Notes: a model not told the origin generated them from the letters alone. A stretch of DNA of 64,000 bases from Polaromonas sp. (GCF_030680935.1 NZ_JAUXUP010000038.1:1-64000), one strand, 5' to 3'. Positions 1 to 9,524 are shown, numbered from the stretch's first letter. Program-made: numbers and translations.

Positions 1-1107
1 GCCCTTGAAGCCGAGTGCGTCCAGCTTGGCCTGGGTCAGGTTCAGGTTTTCATAACCCCAGCGGGCCTGCTCGCCGGTGACAACCTTGCCCTTGCCAAAG
101 CGCTCTTGCGCTGCACGCACACCTTCGGTGGCCAGCAGGGCGCCCAGCACGCCGCGCATGTACAGCACGCTGCCCACTTCGTCCTTGGGACCGGTTCCCT
201 GGCCTTTGGCATGCACTTTTTCCAGGATGTCCTTGACAACGGCCGACTGCGGCTCGGCGCCATGCTGCATCATCACGGCACTGTAGCCCTTGGCACCCTG
301 ACCGATGTCTTTCAGATCAGGCTCTGCGCCAGACCACCAGGTGCCGAACATTTTTTCACGCGGATAACCGACGGCCTGGGCTTCCTTGATGGCGGTGGGT
401 GTCATCACGCCCCAGGTTTGCAGAATCACGTAGTCAGGCTGATCCCTTCGCACCTGCAGCCAGGTGGCTTTTTGTTCCACACCGGGCGCGGCAATCGGCA
501 ACAGTTGAAGCGTAAAGCCGTATTGCGCAGCGCGCTCCTGCAGGATGGGCAGCAGTTCCTTGCCGAACGGGCTGTCGTGGTAACCCACACCGATTTTTTT
601 GCCCTTGAGTTTGTCCATGCCACCGGCCTGTTTGCCGATGTGCTGGAGCACCGTGTCGCCGGCAACCCAGTAGTGACCAATCAGCGGAAAGTTCCATTTG
701 AAAATGCCGCCGTCAGCAGAGTCGCTGCGGCCATAGCCGGAGGTGATCATCGGAATCTTGTCGGCGGGAACTTTTTCGGTCAAAGCAAAGGTAATGCCTG
801 TTGACAGTGGCTGGAACACTGTGGCGCCGCCATGCTTGCCCTTTAGCCGTTCGTAACACTCCACGCCGCGGTCCGTGGCGTAGGCGGTTTCGCATTCTTC
901 AATCAGCGTTTTTACGCCATTGATGCCGCCGCGTGCATTGACCAGCTTCATGTAGTCGTTGTGTCCGTTGGCCCATGGCGTGGCGTTGGGAGCCACCGGG
1001 CCAGTGCGCCCCGTCAGGACCGGGAAAAACTGCTCCTTGGCTTGGGCAAATGCCCCAGTGCCAAGTGTGGCCAGCACGCTGGCCAGAACGAGGTTGCGAA
1101 CTTTCAT
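1..1107 (-). CDS. ABC transporter substrate-binding protein, branched-chain amino-acid type (partial, runs off the left edge)
   Basis: Manual translation from ATG at 1107 (MKVRNLVLASVLATLGTGAFAQAKEQFFPVLTGRTGPVAPNATPWANG...) is open to position 1; signal peptide; next to liv permeases. Missing from the ORF track because it has no stop in the window. Confidence 0.88.
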   Translation of the reverse strand, partial: MKVRNLVLASVLATLGTGAFAQAKEQFFPVLTGRTGPVAPNATPWANGHNDYMKLVNARGGINGVKTLIEECETAYATDRGVECYERLKGKHGGATVFQPLSTGITFALTEKVPADKIPMITSGYGRSDSADGGIFKWNFPLIGHYWVAGDTVLQHIGKQAGGMDKLKGKKIGVGYHDSPFGKELLPILQERAAQYGFTLQLLPIAAPGVEQKATWLQVRRDQPDYVILQTWGVMTPTAIKEAQAVGYPREKMFGTWWSGAEPDLKDIGQGAKGYSAVMMQHGAEPQSAVVKDILEKVHAKGQGTGPKDEVGSVLYMRGVLGALLATEGVRAAQERFGKGKVVTGEQARWGYENLNLTQAKLDALGFKG

Positions 1108-1181
1108 GCCTGTCTCCTTGAATTTGGCATCAGAAATGCCGTGGGTTAACGAACGAAAAAACCAAGCGCTGAGTGCGGTTG

Positions 1182-2258
1182 TCAATGCGGGAAAGGCCAC
1201 AAGCGCATCTTTTGTTTGCCTACGCTCCACAGTTTGGCCAGACCGTGGGGTTCCACAATCAGGAACCAGATGATGAGTGCGCCGAAAATCATGATCTCTG
1301 CGTGCGCGACCGCAGCGGTTGAGATATCGATTCCCACCAGATTGCCCAGAGCAGGCAAAAACTGGTTCAGAAAAATCGGCAAAACAACAATAAAGGCCGC
1401 GCCAAAAAAGCTGCCCATGATCGAGCCCATGCCGCCAATGATGACCATGAACAGAAGCTGAAACGAGCGGTCGATCGAAAACGCCGCCGGCTCCCACGAG
1501 CCCAGATGCACAAAACCCCACAGGCCACCGGCCACGCCCACAATGAATGAGCTGACTGCAAAGGCACTGAGCTTGGCATACATCGGTCTGATTCCGATCA
1601 CCGCTGCGGCAACGTCCATGTCGCGGATCGCCATCCATTCGCGGCCGACAGCGCCACGCACCAGGTTCTTGGCCATGAGCCCAAAGACAATCAGAAAGCC
1701 CAGGCAAAAGAGGTACTTGCTGGCAGGAGAGGTGATGGGCCAGCCCATCAGACTCAGATCAGACACCGCGACTGAGCCCGACGAGCTGTTGTTGGTAAAC
1801 CAGCTGACACGCAGGAAAGCCCAGTCGCAGAAAAACTGTGCCGCCAGCGTGGTCACCGCCAGATACAAGCCCTTCACGCGCAGGCTGGGCACCCCGAAAA
1901 ACAGGCCCAGCAAGGTGGCGAAGAAGCCCCCGAGCAGCAGGGCAGCAATCAGCGGCATGCCATCGATACGTACATAACAGTTGTAAGCCGCATAGGCACC
2001 CACCGCCATGAAAGCGCCGGAACCCAGGGATATCTGGCCGCAGTAGCCCACCAGAATATTGACCCCAAGCGCAGCCAGAGAGAGGATGACAAAAGGAATA
2101 AAAATGGCCCGCAGCAGGTACTCGTCGGCGAGGAGAGGGACGCCGACAACCGCGATGACAAAGAGAGCGAGGATTGCCCAGCGGTCCTGCCCGATCGGAA
2201 AGATCTGGCTGTCTGCGCGATAGCTGGTTTTGAACTGGCCGTTTTCTCTGTAGAACAT
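1182..2258 (-). CDS. livM: Branched-chain amino-acid-type ABC transporter permease (LivM family)
   Basis: 358 aa multi-TM ORF with LivM-like motifs (LGVNILVGYCGQISLGSGAFMAVGAYAAY). Confidence 0.88.
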   Translation of the reverse strand: MFYRENGQFKTSYRADSQIFPIGQDRWAILALFVIAVVGVPLLADEYLLRAIFIPFVILSLAALGVNILVGYCGQISLGSGAFMAVGAYAAYNCYVRIDGMPLIAALLLGGFFATLLGLFFGVPSLRVKGLYLAVTTLAAQFFCDWAFLRVSWFTNNSSSGSVAVSDLSLMGWPITSPASKYLFCLGFLIVFGLMAKNLVRGAVGREWMAIRDMDVAAAVIGIRPMYAKLSAFAVSSFIVGVAGGLWGFVHLGSWEPAAFSIDRSFQLLFMVIIGGMGSIMGSFFGAAFIVVLPIFLNQFLPALGNLVGIDISTAAVAHAEIMIFGALIIWFLIVEPHGLAKLWSVGKQKMRLWPFPH

Positions 2259-2326
2259 TTATTTTTTCTCGTAGAGGGTGAGTTCAGAATCGGTCAATGA
2301 TTTTTTAGCTTCGACATCGCTACGCT

Positions 2327-2422
2327 TAACTTTGCTTCGCAAAGTTAGTCTGCGCTGAAAGATCATCCCTGTCCTTTCGGACAGAGAATCAACCAGTTGA
2401 TTCTTCGCGTATTTCATACGCG
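2327..2422 (-). repeat. Array of four consecutive hairpins in the livH-livM spacer (last one overlaps the livH stop region)
   Basis: Perfect stems: TAACTTTGC-TTC-GCAAAGTTA (2327-2347), CTGTCC-TTTC-GGACAG (2369-2384), GAATCAAC-CA-GTTGATTC (2386-2403), CGCGTAT-TTC-ATACGCG (2406-2422). Confidence 0.8.
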
Positions 2423-3342
2423 GTCGATGATCTTTTCACCAAACAAACCCTGGGGGCGGAACATCAAAAAGACCAGCGCCAGCACATAGGCGAACCAGAT
2501 TTCGATGCCGCCACCGACGTAAGGGCCGAGGAAAACCTCTGACAGTTTTTCGCCCACCCCGATGATCAGTCCCCCGATGATGGCGCCGGGCACGGAGGTG
2601 AGACCTCCGAGAATCACTACCGGCAGTGCGCGCAGGGCCACGGTCGTCAGCGAGAACTGAACACCGAGCTTGCTGCCCCAGATCATGCCAGCCACCAGCG
2701 CCACCACACCGGCCACGCACCAGACAATGACCCAGATACGGTTCAGCGGTATGCCAATGCTCTGCGCCGCCTGTGGTCATCGGCCACCGCGCGCAAGGCA
2801 CGGCCGGTAGAGGTCTTCTGGAAAAAAATACTGAGCAGCGTGACAAGCACAGCGGCGATCAGGGCAGCGTAGAGGTCTTCCTTGTTGATCAGCAGGCCGC
2901 CTTCAAACACCGAGTTGAAGGCAAAAACGGGCTCTTTGGGCATCCCGATGTCAATCTTGTAGATCGCGCTGCCAAACAGTGTTTGCCCCATGCCATCCAG
3001 AAAGTAGCCGATCCCCAGCGTGGCCATGAGCAAGGTGGTGCCTTCCTGGTTGACCAGATGCCGCAGTACCAGCCGCTCAATCAGCCAGGCGACGGCAAAC
3101 ATGACGACGACAGCGATCCCAAATGCAATCAGGTTGGCTGCAATTTTGTTTTCAACACCGGTCCATTGTGGAATCCATTCTGCGAAACGTGCCATGGTCA
3201 GCGCTGCAAACAACACCATCGCGCCTTGCGCAAAATTGAAAACGCCCGATGCTTTGAAAATCAGCACAAAGCCCAACGCCACCAGCGAATACAACATTCC
3301 GGCCATCAGGCCACCCAGAAGAGTCTCTAAAAAGAATGCCAT
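2414..3342 (-). pseudogene. livH: Branched-chain amino-acid-type ABC transporter permease (LivH family), frameshifted
   Basis: N-terminal part (MAFFLETLLGGLMAGMLYSLVALGFVLIF...TGRALRAVADDH) and C-terminal part (SIGIPLNRIWVIVWCVAGVVALVAGMIWG...GLFGEKIIDRV) lie in different frames. Adding one G at about 2773 (CTGTGGTC to CTGGTGGTC) restores DDHQAAQSIGIPL. Confidence 0.85.
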
Positions 3343-3363
3343 CAATTGCTCCAATTTCCAGCG

Positions 3364-3442
3364 GCCGCCGCAGAACCGGCTTCGCCGGGCTGCAGGCGGC
3401 GTCCCCTGCAAGGGGAGAGGCGGCTACGCGGAGCGAGTCCGC
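3364..3442 (-). repeat. Three-hairpin cluster in the livG-livH spacer
   Basis: GCCGCCGCAG-aa-CCGGC-TTC-GCCGG-g-CTGC-a-GGCGGC (3364-3400), TCCCCT-GCA-AGGGGA (3402-3416), GCGGA-gcgag-TCCGC (3428-3442). Confidence 0.75.
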
Positions 3443-3460
3443 AACAGGGGTGTGCCATAT

Positions 3461-4243
3461 TCAGTGACTCGTTCCGAGGTAAGCCTTGATCACGTCCGGG
3501 TTGTTGCGGACTTCGTCCGGTGTGCCATCGCCGATTTTTTTGCCGTAGTCCAGCACCACGACGCGGTCCGAGATGTCCATCACCACTCCCATGTCGTGTT
3601 CGATCAGGACAACGGTGGTGCCAAACTCGTCGTTGACGTCGAGCACGAAGCGGCACATATCCTGTTTTTCCTCGACGTTCATGCCGGCCATCGGCTCGTC
3701 GAGCAGCAAGACCTGCGGTTCCATCGCCAGGGCGCGGCCAAGGTCCACCCGTTTTTGCAGTCCGTAGGGAAGCTGGCCCACCGCTGTTTTGCGGTAAGCC
3801 TGGATCTCCAGAAAATCGATGATCTTCTCCACCGCCTCGCGGTGCTGGAATTCTTCCTTCTGCGCTGGCCCTATGCGCAGCGCCTGAAGAAGCAGGTTGC
3901 TTTTGATCTTCAGATTGCGGCCCGACATGATGTTGTCGAGAACGCTCATGCCCTTGAACAAGGCCAGATTCTGGAAGGTGCGTGCAACCCCCATGACAGC
4001 CACCTGGTGGCTGTTCATGTGCTTGAAGGTCTGGCCGCGAAAGGTGATGCTGCCCTGCTGCGGCTGATAGACCCCGTTGATGCAATTGAGCATGGAGCTT
4101 TTGCCGGCGCCATTGGGGCCGATGATGGCGCGGATCTCGTGCTCCTTCACATTGAAGGATATGTCGGCCAGGGCCTTGACGCCGCCGAAACTCAGGCTGA
4201 TGTTGTGTACGTCGAGGATGACGTCGCCGATCTTCTTGTTCAT
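3461..4243 (-). CDS. livG: ABC transporter ATP-binding protein (LivG family)
   Basis: Walker A GPNGAGKSS, LPYGLQKRVDLGRAL, Walker B VLLLDEPMAGM; ATGA overlap with the upstream CDS. Confidence 0.92.
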   Translation of the reverse strand: MNKKIGDVILDVHNISLSFGGVKALADISFNVKEHEIRAIIGPNGAGKSSMLNCINGVYQPQQGSITFRGQTFKHMNSHQVAVMGVARTFQNLALFKGMSVLDNIMSGRNLKIKSNLLLQALRIGPAQKEEFQHREAVEKIIDFLEIQAYRKTAVGQLPYGLQKRVDLGRALAMEPQVLLLDEPMAGMNVEEKQDMCRFVLDVNDEFGTTVVLIEHDMGVVMDISDRVVVLDYGKKIGDGTPDEVRNNPDVIKAYLGTSH

Positions 4244-6204
4244 GCTGCTGCCTTCACCGGTGCAAAAGTCTGCGTGTCGGTTATCTTCAGCGTGGCGCTC
4301 ACGCTGCCGCTGCGTCCGTCTTCAAACTTCACCACGGTTTCAATAAACTGTTCGGCTTTGCCGCTGTACAGCGCATCGACCAGCGGCTGGTATTTGTCGG
4401 CGATAAAGCCACGGCGCACCTTGTTGGTTCGGGTCAGCTCGCCGTCATCGGCGTCCAGTTCTTTGTGCAACACCAGGAAACGGCTGATCTGCGAGCCTGC
4501 CAGCAGCGTATCGACACTCAGGTCTGCATTGACTTTCTCCACGCACTCCTTGATGAGCTGGTAGACCTCGGGTTTTTGCGCCAGATCGGTGTACCCCGCA
4601 TACGGCAGGTTGCGCCGCTCGGCCCAGTTGCCGACCGCATCAAAGTCGATGTTGAGCATGACGCAAACTTTTTCGCGCCCATCGCCATAGGCCACCACTT
4701 CCTTGATGTGCGGGAAGAACTTGAGTTTGTTTTCAACATATTTGGGCGCAAACATCGCGCCATCGTTGGTGCCACCCTTGATGCGCCCGACATCCTTGAC
4801 GCGGTCGATGATCTTCAAATGGCCACTGGCGTCCAGAAAACCGGCGTCGCTGGTGTGGTACCAGCCGTCAGCGGTCAAGACTTCTGCGGTAGCCGCTGGA
4901 TTCTTGTAGTAGGCCTTCAGTAGCCCGGCCGATTTGACGAGTATTTCGCCGTTGTCGGCTACCTTGATCTGCACACCCTTGATGGGCACCCCCACGGTAT
5001 CGGCGCGGGCCTGGTTGTCGGGCTGCAGGCATACAAACACGGCGGTTTCGGTCGAGCCGTAAAGCTGCTTGAGGTTGACGCCAATCGAGCGGTAAAAGGT
5101 AAACAGGTCAGGGCCGATGGCTTCGCCAGCCGTGTAGGCCACACGCACGCGCGAAAATCCCAGGTTGTTGCGCAGCGGCCCATACACCAGCAGTTTGCCC
5201 AGCGCATAAAGCAGCCGGTCGCCCGCTGCCACCTGGCGGCCATCGATCAGGTCAGAGCCCACCCGTTGGGCGAGGCGCATGAAGAAGTGAAACATGTTGC
5301 GCTTGATCGCGCCCGCGTCTTCCATGCGGATCATCACGCTGGTCAGCAGGCCTTCAAACACACGCGGCGGTGCAAAGTAGTAGGTCGGGCCGACTTCCTT
5401 CAGGTCAATCGTGACGGTGCTGGCGTTTTCGGGGCAGTTCACCACATAGCCGCAGCACAGCCACTGCGCATAACTGAAGATGTTCTGGCCAATCCAGGCG
5501 GGCGGCAGGTAAGCCAGTACTTCCTCGTCGGCAGTCAGCTTGTCAAATTCAGCACCTGCCTGCGCGCGGTCCAGCAGGGTGTTGTGGGTGTGCACAACGC
5601 CTTTGGGGTTGCCGGTGGTGCCCGAGGTGAAAAACATGGCTGCCACATCGTCGGGTTGCGCCTTGTCGACCTCGGCCTTGAAAAACCCTGGCTGCTGGGC
5701 CGCGAAAGCCTGACCCTCTGCAATCAACGCATCCAGCGCGACCAGTCCCGGCTCCTGGTAGTTGCGCAGTCCACGCGGGTCGTCAAAAACAATGTGGGCC
5801 AGCTGCGGGCATTGCTCGCGAATTTCCAGCAGCTTGTCGACCTGCTCCTGGTCTTCGACCATCGCGAAGCGAACTTCGGCATTGGTGATGGGAAACACGC
5901 ACTCGGCGCCCACGGCGTCCTGGTACAGGGGTACGGCAATCGCGCCCAGCGACTGGGCCGCCAGCATGGTGGCATACAGGCGTGGCCGGTTGGCGCCAAT
6001 CACGACCATGTGTTCGCCGCGCTGCAAACCAGCCAGGTGCAGGCCGCAGGCGATGTGTTCCACCACCACCGCCAGCGCGCCCCAGCTGTGCGCTTGCCAG
6101 ATGCCGTATTCCTTCTCGCGCATGGCCGGAGCGTTGGGGCGCTCGGCGGCGTGGCCAAGCAGCAAGCGGGGGAAAGTGGTCAACATTCGGTCTCTTGTCT
6201 CCAT
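4240..6204 (-). CDS. AMP-dependent synthetase/ligase (long-chain acyl-CoA synthetase-like)
   Basis: FTSGTTGNPKGVVHTHN AMP-binding motif, YGSTE, WYHTSDAG; start METRDRMLTTFPRLL chosen over the longer ORF start. Confidence 0.9.
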   Translation of the reverse strand: METRDRMLTTFPRLLLGHAAERPNAPAMREKEYGIWQAHSWGALAVVVEHIACGLHLAGLQRGEHMVVIGANRPRLYATMLAAQSLGAIAVPLYQDAVGAECVFPITNAEVRFAMVEDQEQVDKLLEIREQCPQLAHIVFDDPRGLRNYQEPGLVALDALIAEGQAFAAQQPGFFKAEVDKAQPDDVAAMFFTSGTTGNPKGVVHTHNTLLDRAQAGAEFDKLTADEEVLAYLPPAWIGQNIFSYAQWLCCGYVVNCPENASTVTIDLKEVGPTYYFAPPRVFEGLLTSVMIRMEDAGAIKRNMFHFFMRLAQRVGSDLIDGRQVAAGDRLLYALGKLLVYGPLRNNLGFSRVRVAYTAGEAIGPDLFTFYRSIGVNLKQLYGSTETAVFVCLQPDNQARADTVGVPIKGVQIKVADNGEILVKSAGLLKAYYKNPAATAEVLTADGWYHTSDAGFLDASGHLKIIDRVKDVGRIKGGTNDGAMFAPKYVENKLKFFPHIKEVVAYGDGREKVCVMLNIDFDAVGNWAERRNLPYAGYTDLAQKPEVYQLIKECVEKVNADLSVDTLLAGSQISRFLVLHKELDADDGELTRTNKVRRGFIADKYQPLVDALYSGKAEQFIETVVKFEDGRSGSVSATLKITDTQTFAPVKAAA

Positions 6205-6279
6205 CGTGGGCCAGTGCTTGCAAGGTGCGGACACTGACTGGGATATGAAGTGGATCGTAGGCTTGCATTTGACGCTAGG

Positions 6280-6297
6280 TTGTCGTTTCGACGACAA
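6280..6297. promoter_or_regulatory. Inverted repeat, candidate operator in the divergent promoter region
   Basis: TTGTCGT-TTCG-ACGACAA: 7-bp perfect arms in the 144-bp gap between the synthetase and the Crp/Fnr regulator gene. Confidence 0.6.
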
Positions 6298-6348
6298 TTT
6301 AGGGGACACCCCTCCCCGGACTTTCCCGCATCTGCATGTTCATTTTTC

Positions 6349-7071
6349 ATGGCCCCGACCCTCGACTCTCCCCTGCACAAGCGCCGCCGCGCACCCGATG
6401 CCGATGAACTGGCCGGCATTCCCTGGCTGGCTTTGCTGCTGCCTGCGGAGCGCGCGCAGGCGGAGGCGGGGCTGATTGTGGGCGACGCGCTGCCCGGCGA
6501 CTACGTCTGCCGAATCGGCAGGCCAGTGACTTACTGGTTTGGTGTGGTGCAGGGGCTGCTCAAGATGAGCAGCGACAACGCCCAGGGCATGAGCATGACC
6601 TTTACCGGGGTACCGCCCGGCGGGTGGTTTGGCGAAGGGACTGCGCTCAAGCGCGAGCCCTACCGCTACAACATCCAGGCGCTGCGCAAAAGTGTGGTGG
6701 CCGGGCTGCCGGTGGATACCTTCCACTGGCTGCTGGATCACTCGATAGGTTTCAACCGTTTTGTGATGAACCAGCTCAATGAGCGGCTGGGCCAGTTTAT
6801 TGCCGCGCGTGAGATTGACCGCATGACCAACCCGGATGTTCGTGTGGCGCGCAGCCTGGCGGCATTGTTCAACCCGGTGCTCTACCCGGGCGTCGGTGAG
6901 ATCCTGCGTATCACCCAGCAAGAGCTTGCCTACCTGGTCGGCCTGTCGCGACAACGTGTCAACGAGGCGCTGGCCAGCCTGCAGGCGCAGGAGACCATCC
7001 GGATTGAGTATGGCGGCCTGCGTGTACTTGACCTGAGTGCGTTGCGCTCCAGTATTTTTCACGAGAAATAG
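6349..7071 (+). CDS. Crp/Fnr-family transcriptional regulator
   Basis: Cyclic-nucleotide-binding-like N-terminus and C-terminal HTH (ILRITQQELAYLVGLSRQRVNEALASLQAQETIRIEYGGLRVLDL). Confidence 0.88.
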   Translation: MAPTLDSPLHKRRRAPDADELAGIPWLALLLPAERAQAEAGLIVGDALPGDYVCRIGRPVTYWFGVVQGLLKMSSDNAQGMSMTFTGVPPGGWFGEGTALKREPYRYNIQALRKSVVAGLPVDTFHWLLDHSIGFNRFVMNQLNERLGQFIAAREIDRMTNPDVRVARSLAALFNPVLYPGVGEILRITQQELAYLVGLSRQRVNEALASLQAQETIRIEYGGLRVLDLSALRSSIFHEK

Positions 7072-7124
7072 GCCCCCAGCCCTTATCCTCTGTGCGTAGC
7101 CAGCTATAAAATTAATAGTAAATT
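7071..7124 (+). repeat. Dispersed intergenic hairpin element, copy A
   Basis: GGCCCCCAGCCCTTATCCTCTGTGCGTAGCCAGCTATAAAATTAATAGTAAATT; matches copies B-F. Confidence 0.75.
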
Positions 7125-7125
7125 C

Positions 7126-7986
7126 ATGTCCCAACACCCCCCCGTCAAACCGCCCCAAAGCCCCGCCGCCACCACAACGAGTGGCGCCAGGCGTATCCGC
7201 GCTGCCGACCCCGGCACCCCGCCTTCCAGCGGCAGCACCATTCGCCTGAACAAGCGCATGGCCGAACTCGGTCTGTGCTCGCGCCGCGAGGCCGATGACT
7301 GGATCGCGCGCGGCTGGGTCCGCGTCGACGGCGCGCCCGCCGTCATGGGCCAGCCGGTGGCGGTCAACGCGCGCATCGAGGTGGCGCGCGAAGCAGAGCA
7401 ACACCAGCGCCAGCAGGTGACGATTCTGATCAACAAGCCGGTCGGTTATGTCAGCGGGCAGGCTGAAGACGGCCATGAGCCGGCGGTGGTGCTGGTACAG
7501 CCGCAAAACCGCTGGCGCGAGTGCAACAGCCGCATGCGCTGGGGCCACGAGCAGTTGCGCGGGTTGGCACCAGCCGGGCGGCTGGACATCGATTCGATCG
7601 GTTTGCTGGTACTGACGCAGGATGGCCGCGTGGCGCGTCAGTTGATCGGCGAGGACTCGGACATCGAAAAGGAATACCTGGTCCGTGTCAGTTACGGCGC
7701 CGAGACGGTCAATGTGCAGGCCGCGTTTCCGCCGGACCAGTTGGCCCTGCTGTGCCATGGCCTGAGCCTGGATGGCGAGCCTCTGAGGCCAGCAAGGGTC
7801 GAATGGCAAAACCCGGAGCAACTGCGTTTTGTCTTGAAGGAAGGCAAAAAACGCCAGATTCGCCGCATGTGCGAGCAGGTCGGCCTGTTTGTCACCGGCC
7901 TCAAGCGGGTGCGCATCGGCATGGTCAACCTGGGCCATCTGCCGGTGGGCCAGTGGCGCTACCTTGCGCCGCACGAGCGCTTTTAA
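7126..7986 (+). CDS. rRNA pseudouridine synthase (RsuA/RluF family)
   Basis: S4 domain ([30 protein letters not shown]), [17 protein letters not shown] catalytic motif, [16 protein letters not shown]. Confidence 0.88.
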   Translation: MSQHPPVKPPQSPAATTTSGARRIRAADPGTPPSSGSTIRLNKRMAELGLCSRREADDWIARGWVRVDGAPAVMGQPVAVNARIEVAREAEQHQRQQVTILINKPVGYVSGQAEDGHEPAVVLVQPQNRWRECNSRMRWGHEQLRGLAPAGRLDIDSIGLLVLTQDGRVARQLIGEDSDIEKEYLVRVSYGAETVNVQAAFPPDQLALLCHGLSLDGEPLRPARVEWQNPEQLRFVLKEGKKRQIRRMCEQVGLFVTGLKRVRIGMVNLGHLPVGQWRYLAPHERF

Positions 7987-8116
7987 ATCCGAATCTGCTC
8001 CTGATTCAGGAGCTGCTGGCGCACGTATCCATTGGGCTGCGGCCTGTTTTTAAGGTGCATCTGGCCTGATCAACCCTGTGCTGGACGCTCCCACCGCAGA
8101 CCGCGACAATGGCGGC

Positions 8117-9448
8117 ATGAGTTCACCCCCACCGCGCTGGCCCGGTTTTCCTCCGCTGTCGGATTTACGCAGCCACCTGCACCCGTCTGACCTGCAGGGC
8201 CTGGCGCAACTGGCTACGCGCGGCACGCTGGGCATCACTGGCCTGGCCGAAAAAGTGCAGGGCAATGTGTACAAAACCGTGGCGGCTCCGTTTGGCGCCG
8301 CCGGGCGGGCCTTTGTGGACAGGGCGGCAGGCGCATCGGGAGTCAAAAAGAACGGTATCACCGGCCTGGTGTACGGCAGCGTCAAGGGCATCACGCGACT
8401 GGCTGGCGGCGCGGTGGACAGCGTGTTTTCGCAGGTGGCGTCGCGTACCCCGGTCCCGGCTTCATCGCCCCAGCGCGAAGCCATGCTGGCGGTGCTGGGC
8501 GGCGTGCTGGGCGACCAGTTGCAAGACAGCAGCAACCCGCTGGCCATCACCATGAGCCTGCGGCATCAGGGCCAAAGCCTGCCGCTGGACAAAGCCGCAC
8601 TGGCACAGCACCTGCCGCAGGCGACCGGCAAAATTCTGGTGCTGGTGCACGGCCTGTGCATGAACGACCTGCAGTGGCGCGGGGACGAAGCGTCGCCGGA
8701 GAGTGGCCACGACTACGCCGACCGGCTGGCGCGCGAGTTGGGGTACACCCCGGTTTACCTGCACTACAACACCGGCCTGCGCACATCGGTCAATGGCGGG
8801 CAGTTTGCGGCGCTGTTGGAGAGTCTGCTCAAGGCCTGGCCGGTACAGCCAGAGATGCTGAGCCTGCTGACCCACAGCATGGGCGGGCTGGTGGCCCGTG
8901 CGGCCTGCCACAGCGCGGCTGCGGGTGGCCAACAATGGCTGGGCCACCTCAAGCACCTGATTTTTCTGGGTACACCGCACCATGGGGCACCGCTTGAAAA
9001 GGTCGGCAACTGGGTTGATACCGTGCTGGGCAGCAACCCCATGACCAGGCCCTTTGCCAAAATTGGTCAGATCCGCAGCGCCGGCATCACTGATTTGCGT
9101 TACGGCCATGTGTTGCCGGAGCACGGGCAGGGTGGCGACCGCTTCGAGGCCGGGCCCGATACACGCCCGCTGCTGGCGCTGCCAGCGGGTGTGGCCTGTT
9201 TTGCGCTGGCGGCCACCCTGGCCGCAGCTTCGACCGATCTGTCCGGGCCGGCGCAGCTCAATGGCAAGCTGGCACAGACACTGGGCGACGGACTGGTGCC
9301 CCTGTCCAGCGCGCTGGGCCAACATGCCGAAGCGGGGCGTACCCTTGACTTTGCGCCAGATGCGCAGTGGATTGCCTTTGAAACCGGGCACATCGCGTTG
9401 CTGCACAGCCCGGCGGTTTATGCGCAAATCCGGCGTTGGCTCGCCTGA
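8117..9448 (+). CDS. Alpha/beta-hydrolase, lipase/PGAP1-like esterase
   Basis: ILVLVHGLCMNDLQW; nucleophile elbow LLTHSMGGLVARAA; LIFLGTPHHGAPLE. Confidence 0.8.
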   Translation: MSSPPPRWPGFPPLSDLRSHLHPSDLQGLAQLATRGTLGITGLAEKVQGNVYKTVAAPFGAAGRAFVDRAAGASGVKKNGITGLVYGSVKGITRLAGGAVDSVFSQVASRTPVPASSPQREAMLAVLGGVLGDQLQDSSNPLAITMSLRHQGQSLPLDKAALAQHLPQATGKILVLVHGLCMNDLQWRGDEASPESGHDYADRLARELGYTPVYLHYNTGLRTSVNGGQFAALLESLLKAWPVQPEMLSLLTHSMGGLVARAACHSAAAGGQQWLGHLKHLIFLGTPHHGAPLEKVGNWVDTVLGSNPMTRPFAKIGQIRSAGITDLRYGHVLPEHGQGGDRFEAGPDTRPLLALPAGVACFALAATLAAASTDLSGPAQLNGKLAQTLGDGLVPLSSALGQHAEAGRTLDFAPDAQWIAFETGHIALLHSPAVYAQIRRWLA

Positions 9449-9461
9449 TCGGTTCCCCCTT

Positions 9462-9481
9462 GCTAATTCAAGGCTAATTCA
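9462..9481 (+). promoter_or_regulatory. 11-bp-periodic direct repeat, candidate OmpR-family response regulator box
   Basis: GCTAATTCA-AG-GCTAATTCA exact direct repeat upstream of the membrane protein/RR/HK operon. Confidence 0.6.
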
Positions 9482-9524
9482 GCAGGCGGAAGATACAGCT
9501 TTGTTGCATCCCCTTACATACACC

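Noticed and set aside
3020-4564. 514-aa + strand ORF opposite livG/acyl-CoA synthetase
   Set aside because: Antisense shadow ORF in high-GC sequence; the minus strand encodes clear LivG and AMP-ligase motifs.
6340-7974. 544-aa minus ORF
   Set aside because: Opposite the Crp/Fnr and pseudouridine synthase genes; biased Q/H/R/A composition typical of a shadow frame.
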